DNA from: Endozoicomonas sp965208385
GTDB lineage: Bacteria; Pseudomonadota; Gammaproteobacteria; Pseudomonadales; Endozoicomonadaceae
Direction: 5' to 3'
Assembly (NCBI GenBank): GCA_965208385.1
Contig: CBDBOO010000098.1
Location: 248,001 to 312,000 of the forward strand
Length of the DNA: 64,000 nucleotides
The notes beneath the pieces are model-generated. The model saw only the letters and a list, made by a program, of their open reading frames with translations. It had not been told where the DNA came from and did no database searches. Numbering within the stretch: position 1 is the first letter of the stretch; every line of letters starts with the position of its first letter. The translations under genes and the position numbers were made by a program. Shown piece by piece: positions 1-9,689 of the stretch.

Positions 1-2
1 AA

Positions 3-992
3 CTCCGTGCAAGAGTAGAAGGATTCCTCACCAAACGAGAATTTATTGAAGGGCAAACCGTCAACGGGAACCAGCTCTTATTCGAAATAGATCGTAAACC
101 CTATATGGCATCCTTGAGAAAAGCAGAAGCCGATCTGGCCAGTAGCAAAGCGGACAAAGTGAAAGCTGAGAAAGATCTGATTCGCAGTAAAGATCTCTAC
201 AAAAAAGGTCATATCAGTCAGGCAGACCTTGATGCCCAGACAAGCAACCAGGCAAGGTCTGCGGCCTCAGTGCAGGCCGCCGAAGCGGGTTTGGAAACAG
301 CTCAACTGAATCTGGGTTATACGCTTATATATGCTCCCTTTAAAGGTCAAATAGGGAAGGCACGCTACAGTATTGGTAATCTGGTAGGAGCCAGCAGTGA
401 ACCTCTGGCGACACTCACCAGTGTTGATCCGATATACGTCAACTTTCAGGTTGATGAAAAACAACTGGTGAGTCATCTTCAGAAAAATGCGGGTAATCGG
501 GACAGCGGTGATCAGTTCAATATGTCACTCCGTCTGCCAAACGGTCAGAACTATGATCAGGCAGGCCGCTTTAATTTTGCTGACACACGGGTCGATGAAA
601 CAACTGGCACCCTGACTCTGAGAGCTTCTTTTCCTAATCCTGACGGCATTTTGTTTCCCGGTCTTTATGTGACGCTGATTTCGGAAAGTCAGGACACCAC
701 AAAACTGTCTGTTATCCCCCAGGCTGCAGTACAGGAAAACCAGAGTGGCCGTTTTGTTCTGGTGGTTAATGCCGACAATCAGGTTGAAACACGCCAGCTG
801 GTGATGGGCCGTCGTTTAAATGCCATGTGGGCCGTAAAAACTGGTTTGAATACCGGAGAAAGTATTATTGTTGACGGTCTCCAGAAAGCTCGCCCCGGCG
901 CAACAGTTAACCCTGTCATCGTCAAAATTGATCCGGCAACCGGAGCAATAGAGCGCACTCCTCAGAGACAGCAGTCTGTGCAGGAGAAATAA
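3..992 (+). CDS. RND efflux periplasmic adaptor (membrane fusion protein), 5'-truncated by window edge
   Basis: This is the periplasmic adaptor of a tripartite RND efflux pump; it links the inner-membrane permease to an outer-membrane channel. The frame is open from base 3, well before the first ATG at 105, and starts inside the lipoyl half-motif (RARVEGFLTKR, then EGQTVNGNQLLFEID), so the N-terminal signal region lies outside the window. Residues after that form the alpha-hairpin (charged coiled-coil around AEADLASSKADKVKAEKD), the second lipoyl half (YTLIYAPFKGQIGKA), the beta-barrel and the membrane-proximal domain. The stop is 2 bases before the permease ATG, so the two genes are one operon. 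Family assignment is confident; the exported substrate is not predictable. Confidence 0.93.
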   Translation, partial: LRARVEGFLTKREFIEGQTVNGNQLLFEIDRKPYMASLRKAEADLASSKADKVKAEKDLIRSKDLYKKGHISQADLDAQTSNQARSAASVQAAEAGLETAQLNLGYTLIYAPFKGQIGKARYSIGNLVGASSEPLATLTSVDPIYVNFQVDEKQLVSHLQKNAGNRDSGDQFNMSLRLPNGQNYDQAGRFNFADTRVDETTGTLTLRASFPNPDGILFPGLYVTLISESQDTTKLSVIPQAAVQENQSGRFVLVVNADNQVETRQLVMGRRLNAMWAVKTGLNTGESIIVDGLQKARPGATVNPVIVKIDPATGAIERTPQRQQSVQEK

Positions 993-994
993 GT

Positions 995-3900
995 ATGATC
1001 AGTCAATTATTCATAAACAGACCCAAATTTGCTTTCGTCATATCAATAGTAATTACTCTGGTTGGCTTGATCGCGTTATCAATATTACCGATTGCCCAGT
1101 ATCCCAATATAACGCCGCCTAAAGTCAGCATCAGTGCCGTTTACCCCGGAGCCGATGCTGAAACCGTTGAAAAAGCAGTTATCCGCCCCATCGAGGAACA
1201 GGTTAACGGCGTTGAAGGTATGATCTCCATTGAATCCACGGCGGGCAATGATGGCAGTGCCTCAATAAGCATCACCTTTGCATCGGGAACGGATGATGAT
1301 ATCGCCCAGGTGAACGTCCAAAACCGTGTATCTGCGGCAGAACCAAAGCTCCCTGAAGAAGTACGCCGGCTCGGTATTAATGTACGTAAAGAATCATCCA
1401 ACTGGCTGATGGGAATCAACCTGATATCCACAAAAAGTGAGTACGATGAAATTTACTTAAGCAACTATGCTGAAAACTATCTGAAGGAACCCATTTCACG
1501 AATTCATGGCGTTTCAAGTGCCGCGGTAATGGGTGCCAAAACCTACAGCATGCGTATCTGGTTGAACCCTGAACGTATGACAGCACTGGATGTGACGACT
1601 ACCGATATTGCCAGTGCACTTCAGGAACAAAACGTCATTGTTGCTGCAGGTAAACTGGGAGAAGGTCCCAACCTGCCTGATCAGCAGTTTACCTATACCA
1701 TCAAAACGGCCGGGCGCCTGAGTGACCCTGCTGAATTTGATAATGTTATTATTCGTGCCCGGTCAGATGGCTCAATCGTTCGCCTGAAAGATATTGCCCG
1801 CATCGAAATGGGATCTCAGGATTATACTGGACAAGCCAAACTGAATAACGGTGACACGGCATTCCTTTCTGTCAACCAGCTGCCATCATCCAATGCGCTT
1901 CAAGTGGCTAAAGAAGTCTACTCCATCATGGAGGATCTCAAGAAAGACTTTCCGGAAGGTGTTGATTATCTCATCGGTTTCGACACGACAAAATTCATTA
2001 CAGAATCCATCAGCGAGGTTGTCAACACACTCGTTCAGGCCGTGCTTCTGGTGATACTTGTGGTGTTTCTGTTTTTACAAAACTGGCGTGCGACCCTGAT
2101 TCCGGCCATAGCCATACCGGTATCATTAATCGGTACCTTTGCAGTCATGCTGCTTCTCGGCTTCTCCATCAACACCATTACGCTATTCGGACTGGTGCTG
2201 GCCATTGGCGTTGTGGTTGATGATGCCATTGTGGTCATTGAGAATGTCGAGCGGATAATGACAACGGAAGGACTCGGACCGAAAGAAGCGACGTCCAAGG
2301 CAATGAAAGAAGTCTCCGGCCCCATCATCGCAACAACCCTGGTGCTGCTGGCGGTATTTGTTCCCGTTGGTTTCATGCCCGGACTAACCGGTGGTCTCTA
2401 TACCCAGTTTGCCGTCACGATTTCTGTCGCTGTATTGATCTCCTCCATCAACGCCCTGACATTGAGTCCGGCACTCTGCGCCACACTGCTCAAAGAAGGG
2501 AATGTTGGTCAGATACTCTGGCTGAAACCAGTGGACACTCTGATCAACAAATTAACCCGGGGTTATAAAAGCTGGGTCACTTTGCTATTGCGCCGCTCGA
2601 TTCTGGGCATTGGATTGTTTGCCATTCTAATGGCCAGTACTGGATGGCTCTATAATAATACCCCTTCCGGTTTTATTCCTGATGAAGATCAGGGGTTTTT
2701 CATGGTCGATATTCAGCTGCCTGATGCCGCATCGGTCAATAGAACAGATGCAGTTCTGGAGAAAGTCTCCAATAACATACGACAAATACCAGGCGTCGAA
2801 AATGTCGTTACCATTTCCGGATACAGTATGTTTTCTGGTGCCAGTTCCAATGGTGGCATGTCCATCGTTATTCTGAAGGATTGGTCAGAGCGAACCACGC
2901 CAGCCTTGCATCAAAATGCCATACTTGGACAAGTGCAAGGCGTACTCTGGGGCATGTCCGACGCCCAGGCCATGGCCTTTGCCTTTCCTCCTATCCCTGG
3001 GCTGGGCAACTCCAGCGGATTTGATTTTCGTTTACAGGACACCATGGGAAGAACCCCTCAGGAACTGGGGCAGATACTTGGGGGACTGGTTTATAACGCC
3101 AACCAGAGAGAAGAATTATCCCGGGTTTTCAGTACCTGGAGAGCAAATACACCTCAGTACAATCTGATTGTGGATCGTAACAAGGCAAAGACCCTGGGAA
3201 TTCCGTTATCCGAGATTTTCTCAACCTTGCAGACTCAACTTGGTTCGCTCTATGTCAACGACTTCAATAAGTTTGGCCGCATCTATCAGGTAAAACTGAT
3301 GGCTGAGAGTGAATATCGTTCCACCCCTTCAGACCTGAACAAGTTCCATATTCGTAACAATAAGGGTGAGATGGTACCGTTAACCACTGTTGCCTCTCTC
3401 TCTCCTGTTCTGGGGCCTGCCAGTATCAAGCACTACAACCTTTATCGTTCCGCCACTATCAGTGGACAGCCATCTCCGGGGTTCAGTTCAGGCGATGCCA
3501 TGGCTGTTATGGAAGAACTGGCCAGTAAGCTACCCAGTGGATACAGTTTCCAGTGGTCCGGCCAGTCTGAACAGGAAATAGAAGCAGGAAATATGATTAT
3601 TCTGCTCTTCTCTCTGGCCTTCCTGTTTGTCTATTTATTCCTGGTTGCTCAGTATGAAAGCTGGACCATGCCCATCGCCATTGTGGTTGCAGTTCCTATA
3701 GCGATTTTCGGGGCTTTCGCCGGTATCAACCTGATGAGGGTCTATACGCCCACCCTTGCCAACGATGTGTATGCACAGATAGGCATGGTTCTACTCATAG
3801 GGATTGCCGCTAAAACGGCCATTCTCATTGTGGAATTTGCCATGATTCAGCGACAGGCAGGAAAAAGTATTTTTGATGCTTCTCTTAATGCCGCGACATT

Positions 3901-4123
3901 ACGTTTCAGGGCCGTATTAATGACCGCCCTGTCGTTTGTTCTAGGTGTGGCTCCTTTGGTGGTTGCCTCCGGTGCCGGAGCCGCCAGTCGTCAGATTATA
4001 GGTGTCACGGTTATGTCCGGAATGATCGCAGCGACAATTTTCGGTACTCTGCTCATTCCTCTCTTTTATCAGTTACTGCAGAAGATGCGGGAGAAATTCG
4101 ATCCATCCAAAGCAAATAGTTAA
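995..4123 (+). CDS. RND multidrug efflux permease, AcrB/HAE1 family
   Basis: This is an inner-membrane proton-driven drug exporter. Its length (1042 aa) is normal for the HAE1 family. The first transmembrane helix follows the N-terminal FINRPKFAFV motif. The proton-relay aspartates are present as D409-D410 in GVVVDDAIVVIENV, and the partner lysine is K940 in GIAAKTAILIVEFAM, matching AcrB numbering closely. Two large periplasmic loops lie between TM1-TM2 and TM7-TM8. The gene follows the adaptor by 2 bases with AGGAGAAATAAGT as ribosome binding region. No TolC-type gene follows, so the outer-membrane channel must come from elsewhere. It is intact, unlike its paralogue downstream. Confidence 0.96.
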   Translation: MISQLFINRPKFAFVISIVITLVGLIALSILPIAQYPNITPPKVSISAVYPGADAETVEKAVIRPIEEQVNGVEGMISIESTAGNDGSASISITFASGTDDDIAQVNVQNRVSAAEPKLPEEVRRLGINVRKESSNWLMGINLISTKSEYDEIYLSNYAENYLKEPISRIHGVSSAAVMGAKTYSMRIWLNPERMTALDVTTTDIASALQEQNVIVAAGKLGEGPNLPDQQFTYTIKTAGRLSDPAEFDNVIIRARSDGSIVRLKDIARIEMGSQDYTGQAKLNNGDTAFLSVNQLPSSNALQVAKEVYSIMEDLKKDFPEGVDYLIGFDTTKFITESISEVVNTLVQAVLLVILVVFLFLQNWRATLIPAIAIPVSLIGTFAVMLLLGFSINTITLFGLVLAIGVVVDDAIVVIENVERIMTTEGLGPKEATSKAMKEVSGPIIATTLVLLAVFVPVGFMPGLTGGLYTQFAVTISVAVLISSINALTLSPALCATLLKEGNVGQILWLKPVDTLINKLTRGYKSWVTLLLRRSILGIGLFAILMASTGWLYNNTPSGFIPDEDQGFFMVDIQLPDAASVNRTDAVLEKVSNNIRQIPGVENVVTISGYSMFSGASSNGGMSIVILKDWSERTTPALHQNAILGQVQGVLWGMSDAQAMAFAFPPIPGLGNSSGFDFRLQDTMGRTPQELGQILGGLVYNANQREELSRVFSTWRANTPQYNLIVDRNKAKTLGIPLSEIFSTLQTQLGSLYVNDFNKFGRIYQVKLMAESEYRSTPSDLNKFHIRNNKGEMVPLTTVASLSPVLGPASIKHYNLYRSATISGQPSPGFSSGDAMAVMEELASKLPSGYSFQWSGQSEQEIEAGNMIILLFSLAFLFVYLFLVAQYESWTMPIAIVVAVPIAIFGAFAGINLMRVYTPTLANDVYAQIGMVLLIGIAAKTAILIVEFAMIQRQAGKSIFDASLNAATLRFRAVLMTALSFVLGVAPLVVASGAGAASRQIIGVTVMSGMIAATIFGTLLIPLFYQLLQKMREKFDPSKANS

Positions 4124-4566
4124 AGTACGACGATTTAATACCATTGGCGGTTTCTAATAGGCGTTATGAGCATGATTTTTCAGGCTCAGAGACAAGGTGG
4201 AGTGACGAGTCATAGCCGCAGCTATGGCGAGGAACTCCAACGCAGGGTCTGAGTCTGAAGGCAGCGCAACAGCATAATTAGAATTCGAAAAAGGTATAAA
4301 CAGACGAACAATTGCTTTCGCCTGTTTAAGCGTTGTCGCAAAAGGTAGCGAACGCAAATAAAACAAGACAAAAATGATGGAAAAATAAAATTTTCACGGA
4401 GTAAATGAGCATTTTGATTCCTTTCTTAACGCCGTATCAGCGAGCACAACCCTTTTGCGGCAATCTCTGAGGCTTTATCACTCAACTCTGAATAAACCCT
4501 GAATTAAACTCTGAATCTTTGTCTATTATCAGTGGTTCCCGGTCCGGATCATAAGAACCACACATC
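4124..4566. other. Intergenic region with nested stem-loop
   Basis: There are 443 bases between the two RND permease genes and no convincing gene. Bases 4185-4253 form nested inverted repeats: CTCAGA (4185-4190) with TCTGAG (4248-4253), TGGAGT (4198-4203) with ACTCCA (4234-4239), and an inner CATAGC-CGCA-GCTATG hairpin (4211-4226). This looks like a repeat-type intergenic element or a structured transcript end. A 70-codon minus-strand frame across it (4154-4366) is low-complexity and probably not coding. The promoter of the downstream permease gene should lie in the last 150 bases, but I could not pick one with confidence. Confidence 0.5.
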
Positions 4567-5683
4567 ATGCTGACCTCCTTTTTCCTGCAGCGCCCCCGCT
4601 TTGCACAGGTGATAGCCCTGATTATTTTCATCAGTGGTCTGTTATGTCTGCCTCTCTTACCAACCCTCGAATACCCTGATGTGACGCCTCCACAGATTCT
4701 GGTATCTGCGGTGTATGTTGGTGCTACCGCCGATCAGGTTGAACGTACAGTTGCCACACCTATAGAGCTCGAAATCAACGGCGTGGAAAACATGCTGTAT
4801 ATGTCTTCACGAAGTGCCAATGACGGCTCAATGAATCTGACCATAGCATTCAAGCCAGGCACTGATCCCGACATTGCAGTGATGAATGTACAAAACAGGG
4901 TTGAGCAGGCAAAACTCTGGCTGCCAAGGCAGGTGCTTGAATACGGTGTTCACACTCAGAAACAATACAGTAGTCAGCTGATGTTCATCAGCCTTTATTC
5001 TACTAATCCAGATCATGATGATACCTGGATGAGCAATTTTGCCAGCCTTAATATCAAGGATGCCATAGCCCGCATTCCCGGTGTTGGATTTGTAGATATT
5101 ATTGGCAGGCAAGATTACAGCATGCGCCTCTGGCTGGATGCTGATCGCATGGCCAGCCTCGGTTTGACACCCGCTGATGTAGAAAAGGCCGTTCGTGACC
5201 AGAACAGAGAAATTATTGCCGGGAAAATTGGCCATAGTCCCAGTCAAAATAACCAACAGCTTGAATACGTTATTGAAGCCAACGGTCTGTTAACTGAACC
5301 AGAGGATTTCAAAAATATCATTCTGCGTAAAAGCAAAGATGGAAAAGTTTTGCGTCTGGGTGATATTGCCAGCATTGAACAAGGCGCTGACAGTTATAAT
5401 TTTATCAAAAGGATCAACCACAACCATGCCATCCACTTGTCTGTTTTCCAGCAAAACAACACCAATGGGCTGGAAGTCAGCCAAGCCATTCATAAAGAAC
5501 TGCAACAACTGAGTACAGAGTTTCCAGACGGCATCGAATATTTAATACCGTACGACATCAGTAATTTTGTCAATGAAACCATTACTGAGCTGGAAATGAC
5601 GCTGTTTCTAACAGTCCTTCTGGTCATATTGGTGATTTACCTGTTCCTGGCCCACTGGCGCGCTACATTGATTCCCGCCATTA

Positions 5684-5847
5684 CAGGGCGATCTCATTTG
5701 ACAAACACCAATCCTGTTGCATATTCGAAAAGCTAGCTTTAAAAACTGAATTTTTGAGAAGTACAGGAAATTAGGCTTATTTTGGTACTTTTGTGTGCTG
5801 AATAATTAGCCAAACAGAGAAAGTTAGTGCCAAATGAGATCGCCCTG
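5684..5847 (+). mobile_element. MITE family A, copy 1 (164 bp)
   Basis: The ends are perfect inverted repeats, CAGGGCGATCTCATTTG and its complement. It is flanked by a 10-bp direct repeat, CCCGCCATTA (5674-5683 and 5848-5857). It interrupts the second RND permease gene. Three more 164-bp copies are in this window, at 24969, 34423 and 56806. It encodes no transposase. A palindrome AAAGCTAGCTTT lies inside. Confidence 0.95.
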
Positions 5848-6923
5848 CCCGCCATTACTATTCCCGTTTCTCTCATAGGCAGCTTTGCTGTGCTGTATTC
5901 TCTGGGATACAGCTTGAATACGGTGACTCTCTTTGGCCTGGTGCTGGCAGTGGGCATCGTGGTAGATGATGCCATTATTGTTGTGGAAAATGTCCAGCGA
6001 CAAATTCAGGAAAATCAACGGCCAATTACTGAAGCTGTCATTGCAGCCATGAAAGAAGTAACGGGGCCTGTCATTGCTACAACACTGGTTCTTCTTGCGG
6101 TATTCTTTCCCATAGGGTTCATCCCGGGCACCGCTGGACATTTTTATCGTGAATTCGGAATGGCTACATCCAGTGCTGTCCTGATCTCATCCATTTGTGC
6201 GCTGACACTGAGCCCGGTTATGTGCCTCGGACTTATGGCTAAGCAGAAAAACAACAGTACTGGTGCAATCGGTCATCTGGCAAACCGGTTATTCGCCTGG
6301 GTCATCAAGATTTATCTTATTGGCGTGGCGTTTTTCCTTAAACGGTCTTACCTTGTACTGTTTTTTGTTGTTGCCATTTCTGCCCTGTTATTCGGACTCT
6401 ATCAAAAAATCCCGAGTAGCTTTGTGCCAGCGGATGATCGGGTTTTTTTTATATCAGTGTGCAGTTACCAGACAGTCACTCCCTGAGTCGTACTGACAAG
6501 GTTATTCAGCAGATCATCAACATTGTTCTGGAAGAAGAATCTGTAGAATATGTTGTCTCTGCAAGCGGTTTCAGCCCATTCAGCATGACATCATCTCCCA
6601 GTGGTGGATTTGCAGTCGGTCTTTTGAGTCCCTGGAGCCAGAGAAGCAATGCCGATCAATCAGCCAATGCAATCCGTATGAGAGTACAGCAGAAACTTGA
6701 TAATATTCAATCAGCCAACCTTATGACCATTCCTCCGTCGGCCATCCCTGCTATCAGTTTTTTTGGCGGATTCGACTTCAAGCTTAAAGATAAAGGAAAT
6801 CACAGCTTTCAGAATTTCGCCCTGGTTCTTGAAGAAACTCTCAAAAATACTGAACATTCCCCACAAATCATGCAGGCTTTCAGCACATTCAGAGCCAGTG
6901 AACCCCGACTTCAGTTACAAATC

Positions 6924-7226
6924 TTCATGACCGTATTTTCGGTCACCCTGCAGCATGAAAATAATACTCTGCCACAATGTATCTGATGCAGAGCCTGACA
7001 GTGGTCGATGTTTTTGCAGTGGCTTTTAGACCCTGAATACAAATTGACCTGGGCTGGATCGTTCGCACCCTCGCTTATCTCATGGTTCAGAACTGGCACC
7101 ATCAAGGCTCCATTTCTGGAACATTGAATGCACGGCAAACAGCCCTTTTCTCCAAGTGAGACTATGGCGATCCGATCCAGTCCGTCAGGCTCTGCTGTTC
7201 CTCCGTGAACCTTTGGAGCATAGACG
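6924..7226 (+). ncRNA. Candidate bridge RNA region of IS110 (left-end non-coding DNA)
   Basis: Some IS110-group elements, for example IS621, are known to make a non-coding bridge RNA from the long non-coding end upstream of the transposase gene, which pairs with both target and donor DNA. Here the 303 bases before the transposase ATG have no gene and sit in that position. Location and length are what I see; the RNA itself is inferred from the family, and no fold was computed. Confidence 0.4.
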
Positions 7227-8441
7227 ATGCAACCCATTGTGAAAAACTGTGCAGGCATTGATGTCCATAAAATGATGGTCATGGTTGCCGTTCGCAAAGA
7301 AATGCCAGAAGGCGACATTCAAGTATTAACCCGTGAATTTGGTACTTTCCGCAAAGATCGGGAATTAATGTGCCAGTTCCTTCAACAGCATCAGATCGAT
7401 CTGGTCGTAATGGAGAGTACGGGTGTTTACTGGAAAAGTATTTATGCGTCCATCATTGGTCGTGATCTGAAGCCCTGGGTGGTGAATGCCCGACACGTCA
7501 AGAATGTACCCGGTCGCAAGACCGATACACTGGACAGTCAGTGGCTCGCTCACCTTGCCCATTGTGGTCTGGTTCGTCCGAGTTTTGTGCCACATCCGGA
7601 TCAGGAACAGCTGCGTTTGCTGACTCGCCGACGAGATACAATGGTCAAGCAAATAGCCAATGAGAAGAACCGTCTTCATAAAACGCTAGACGACAGCGGT
7701 ATTCGACTCGGCGGCCTGATCAGTGACATCAACGGCAAGTCAGGTCAGCGCATGGTGAACGCCCTGATTGATGGTGAATCCCTTCAGGATATTATCAAGA
7801 AAGCGGATGGCCGTCTGAAGGCAGACAGAAAACAGCTGATGGACAGTATGGACGAGAAGTTATCCCCTTCTCATCTTATTGTGCTGAAAGATATCCGGGA
7901 TCACATTAATTTCCTGAATGAACAGCAGCAGAAGCTGGAAGTCCAGATTCTGAGTACGGTTCAGTCTTGGAAAGAAGCCTGGCAAATTCTGCAAACTCTC
8001 CCCGGAGTCGGTGAGATGAGTGCCGCAGCACTGATCGCAGAAATAGGTGATGATATGAGTCAGTTTGGCGGCATGAAGGAGATTGCTTCCTGGGCCGGAC
8101 TCTGCCCGGGCAATAATGAAAGCGCAGGCAAGCGTAAAAGTGGTCGAACCCGAAAAGGGAATAAGATGATCAAAACGACACTGTGCGAAGTGGCGAATGC
8201 AGCGATCAAGACCAAGAGTCAGTTCAAGGGTAAATATCAGAGTCTGGTGATCCGCAGGGGTCACAAACGAAGTCTGATTGCCATTGCACATAAACTGATT
8301 CGTGTGATTTATACCTTACTCAAGAAACGACAGCCTTATATTGATCCTGACACTGATTACGAGGGTTTGATGGTTAGGAAGAATGCACCGCGCTGGTTAC
8401 GCAGGCTGGACGAGTATGGCTATTTGGATCAGGTTCGATAA
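7227..8441 (+). CDS. IS110-family transposase (DEDD recombinase)
   Basis: This is the serine/DEDD recombinase that moves the surrounding IS110 element. The N-terminal RuvC-like DEDD domain opens with AGIDVHKMMVMVAV and continues through VVMESTGVYWKSI and RKTDTLDSQWLAHL. The C-terminal Transposase_20 domain contains LPGVGEMSAAALIAEIG, then WAGLCPGNNESAGKRKSGR, with the conserved serine region. At 404 aa it is full-length for the family and open throughout. It is inserted in the second RND permease gene in the same orientation. A second IS110-type gene at the end of the window has a similar C-terminal domain but is a different element. Confidence 0.95.
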   Translation: MQPIVKNCAGIDVHKMMVMVAVRKEMPEGDIQVLTREFGTFRKDRELMCQFLQQHQIDLVVMESTGVYWKSIYASIIGRDLKPWVVNARHVKNVPGRKTDTLDSQWLAHLAHCGLVRPSFVPHPDQEQLRLLTRRRDTMVKQIANEKNRLHKTLDDSGIRLGGLISDINGKSGQRMVNALIDGESLQDIIKKADGRLKADRKQLMDSMDEKLSPSHLIVLKDIRDHINFLNEQQQKLEVQILSTVQSWKEAWQILQTLPGVGEMSAAALIAEIGDDMSQFGGMKEIASWAGLCPGNNESAGKRKSGRTRKGNKMIKTTLCEVANAAIKTKSQFKGKYQSLVIRRGHKRSLIAIAHKLIRVIYTLLKKRQPYIDPDTDYEGLMVRKNAPRWLRRLDEYGYLDQVR

Positions 8442-8563
8442 TTAACCTGATCCACAATTAATACGATAGTTCCTTGTTCTGTGCAGGGCGGCTGCTTGCG
8501 TCCTGAATTCGGGGATTTTCACGGCAAATAGACCGACAAAAACTACATAATCAGGGGGTCACC

Positions 8564-9454
8564 ATGGCGGATGTTCATGATGCCCTTCACAGCTATCTTG
8601 GTTCAAGATACATAGGTCAGTTTTTTAAATACGGGCGAGCATACCAAATCAATATTCAATCAGAGCAAAGTCAACGTGATTTGCCCGAAGATCTTCTTCA
8701 TATTCATGTGCAGAACAACAAGGGCCGAATGGTTCCCCTGGGCACGCTTGTGGACATCCACCCGACCATTGGTCCATCTCTGATTGAACATTACAATCTT
8801 TATCGTTCAGCCAGTATTTCAGGTCAACCTACACCAGACAGTTCCACTGAAGGCAGCATGAAGGCCATGGAGCAGATCGCCCGGGAATTGCCCCTGGGCT
8901 ATGATTTCGAATGGTCGGGATTGTCACTGCAACAACGTGAATCCGGCCAGTGGACAGCAACAATACTGTTACTTGCTGCCCTCTTTGCTTATCTGTTTCT
9001 TGTTGCACAGTTTGAAAGCTGGTTGCTCCCGCTTGCGGTAATGGCCTCGGTGCCATTTTCCCTTACCGGTGCAATGGCAGGACTGCATCTATCAGGATTA
9101 GACAACAACATCTACACCCAGTTGGGCCTTATCTTATTGATCGCTCTGGCTGCCAAGAACGCCATTTTAATTGTTGAATTTGCCAGACAAAGGGAAGCCA
9201 TGGGTGATTCCTGTTACGACGCTGCTCTCACGGCAGCCCGACTCCGTTTCCGCCCGGTTTTAATGACTGCCCTGTCATTTATTTTCGGTGTGATTCCACT
9301 GATAATCAGTTCAGGTGCAGGTGCTATAGCCCGGAAATCTCTGGGAACTCCGGTGTTCTGGGGTATGCTGTCCGTTGCGATTTTCTCAACACTTCTTACA
9401 CCGTCTCTCTATCTTGTTATAACTCGCGTCAGAAACATTTTTCATCAAGCCTGA
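8564..9454 (+). other. C-terminal piece of the second RND permease (readable fragment)
   Basis: This is part of the pseudogene at 4567-9454. It is an open 296-codon frame downstream of IS110, with an ATG that is really an internal Met (GVTMADVHDALHSYLG). It covers the docking/porter region and TM8-TM12, including LLLAALFAYLFLVAQFESW and the AAKNAILIVEFA helix. On its own it cannot form a pump. If it is expressed from the IS110 element, the product would be a truncated membrane protein. Confidence 0.8.
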
Positions 9455-9598
9455 TTATCTTGAGCCCTGCTTTCAGGAACTCTTTTACCCATTAGAGCAA
9501 AAAATCATTCATAACAGAGTACCCGAACAGTGTTTGACAGCCGCATTTAAAGACGGCATCCTGAAGTTAGTGCCGTAGTTGTTGATCCATTTTGATCA

Positions 9599-9653
9599 GT
9601 TGTAACTTTCAATAGTTGTAACTTTCAATAGTTGTAACTTTCAATAGTTGTAA
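9599..9653 (+). repeat. Tandem repeat, 16-bp unit, 3.4 copies
   Basis: The unit GTTGTAACTTTCAATA is repeated perfectly three times (9599, 9615, 9631) and followed by a partial copy. It lies 37 bases before the start of the substrate-binding protein gene, inside a 235-bp gene-free gap (9455-9689) where I see nothing else definite. It could affect expression or simply be slippage. Confidence 0.9.
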
Positions 9654-9689
9654 TTAATACATCAAACAAATCAATGGCTGGCTACTCTA

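Larger units (their letters stand above)
6924..8530 (+). mobile_element. IS110-family insertion sequence
   Basis: The borders are set by rebuilding the interrupted RND gene: left flank ends CAAATC (to 6923) and right flank resumes GACCGACAAAA at 8531. Both junctions carry CAAAT, so the exact border is ambiguous by a few bases, as expected for IS110 elements that recombine at a short shared core. There are no long inverted repeats and no target duplication. About 300 bp of non-coding DNA precede the transposase and about 90 bp follow it. Confidence 0.85.
4567..9454 (+). pseudogene. Second RND efflux permease, inactivated by a MITE, a frameshift and IS110
   Basis: This is an AcrB/HAE1-type permease gene in four pieces. 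The first piece (4567-5683) encodes the N-terminal third, ending in ATLIPAIT. A 164-bp MITE sits at 5684-5847 with a 10-bp target duplication; removing it restores TLIPAITIPVSLIGSF. A one-base indel near 6459 shifts the frame between ISV and QLPDSHSLSRTDK. An IS110 element (about 6924-8530) splits the RLQLQI codons from DRQKLHNQGVTMADV; removing it rejoins the frame exactly. The final piece ends at 9454 with a normal C-terminus, and the proton-relay residues VVDDAI and AAKNAI are still present. No adaptor gene precedes it. At least three independent lesions make this a dead gene. Confidence 0.95.

Noticed and set aside
4154..4366. 70-codon minus-strand frame between the RND genes
   Set aside because: Low-complexity translation over a structured repeat region, no ribosome site and no recognisable family.
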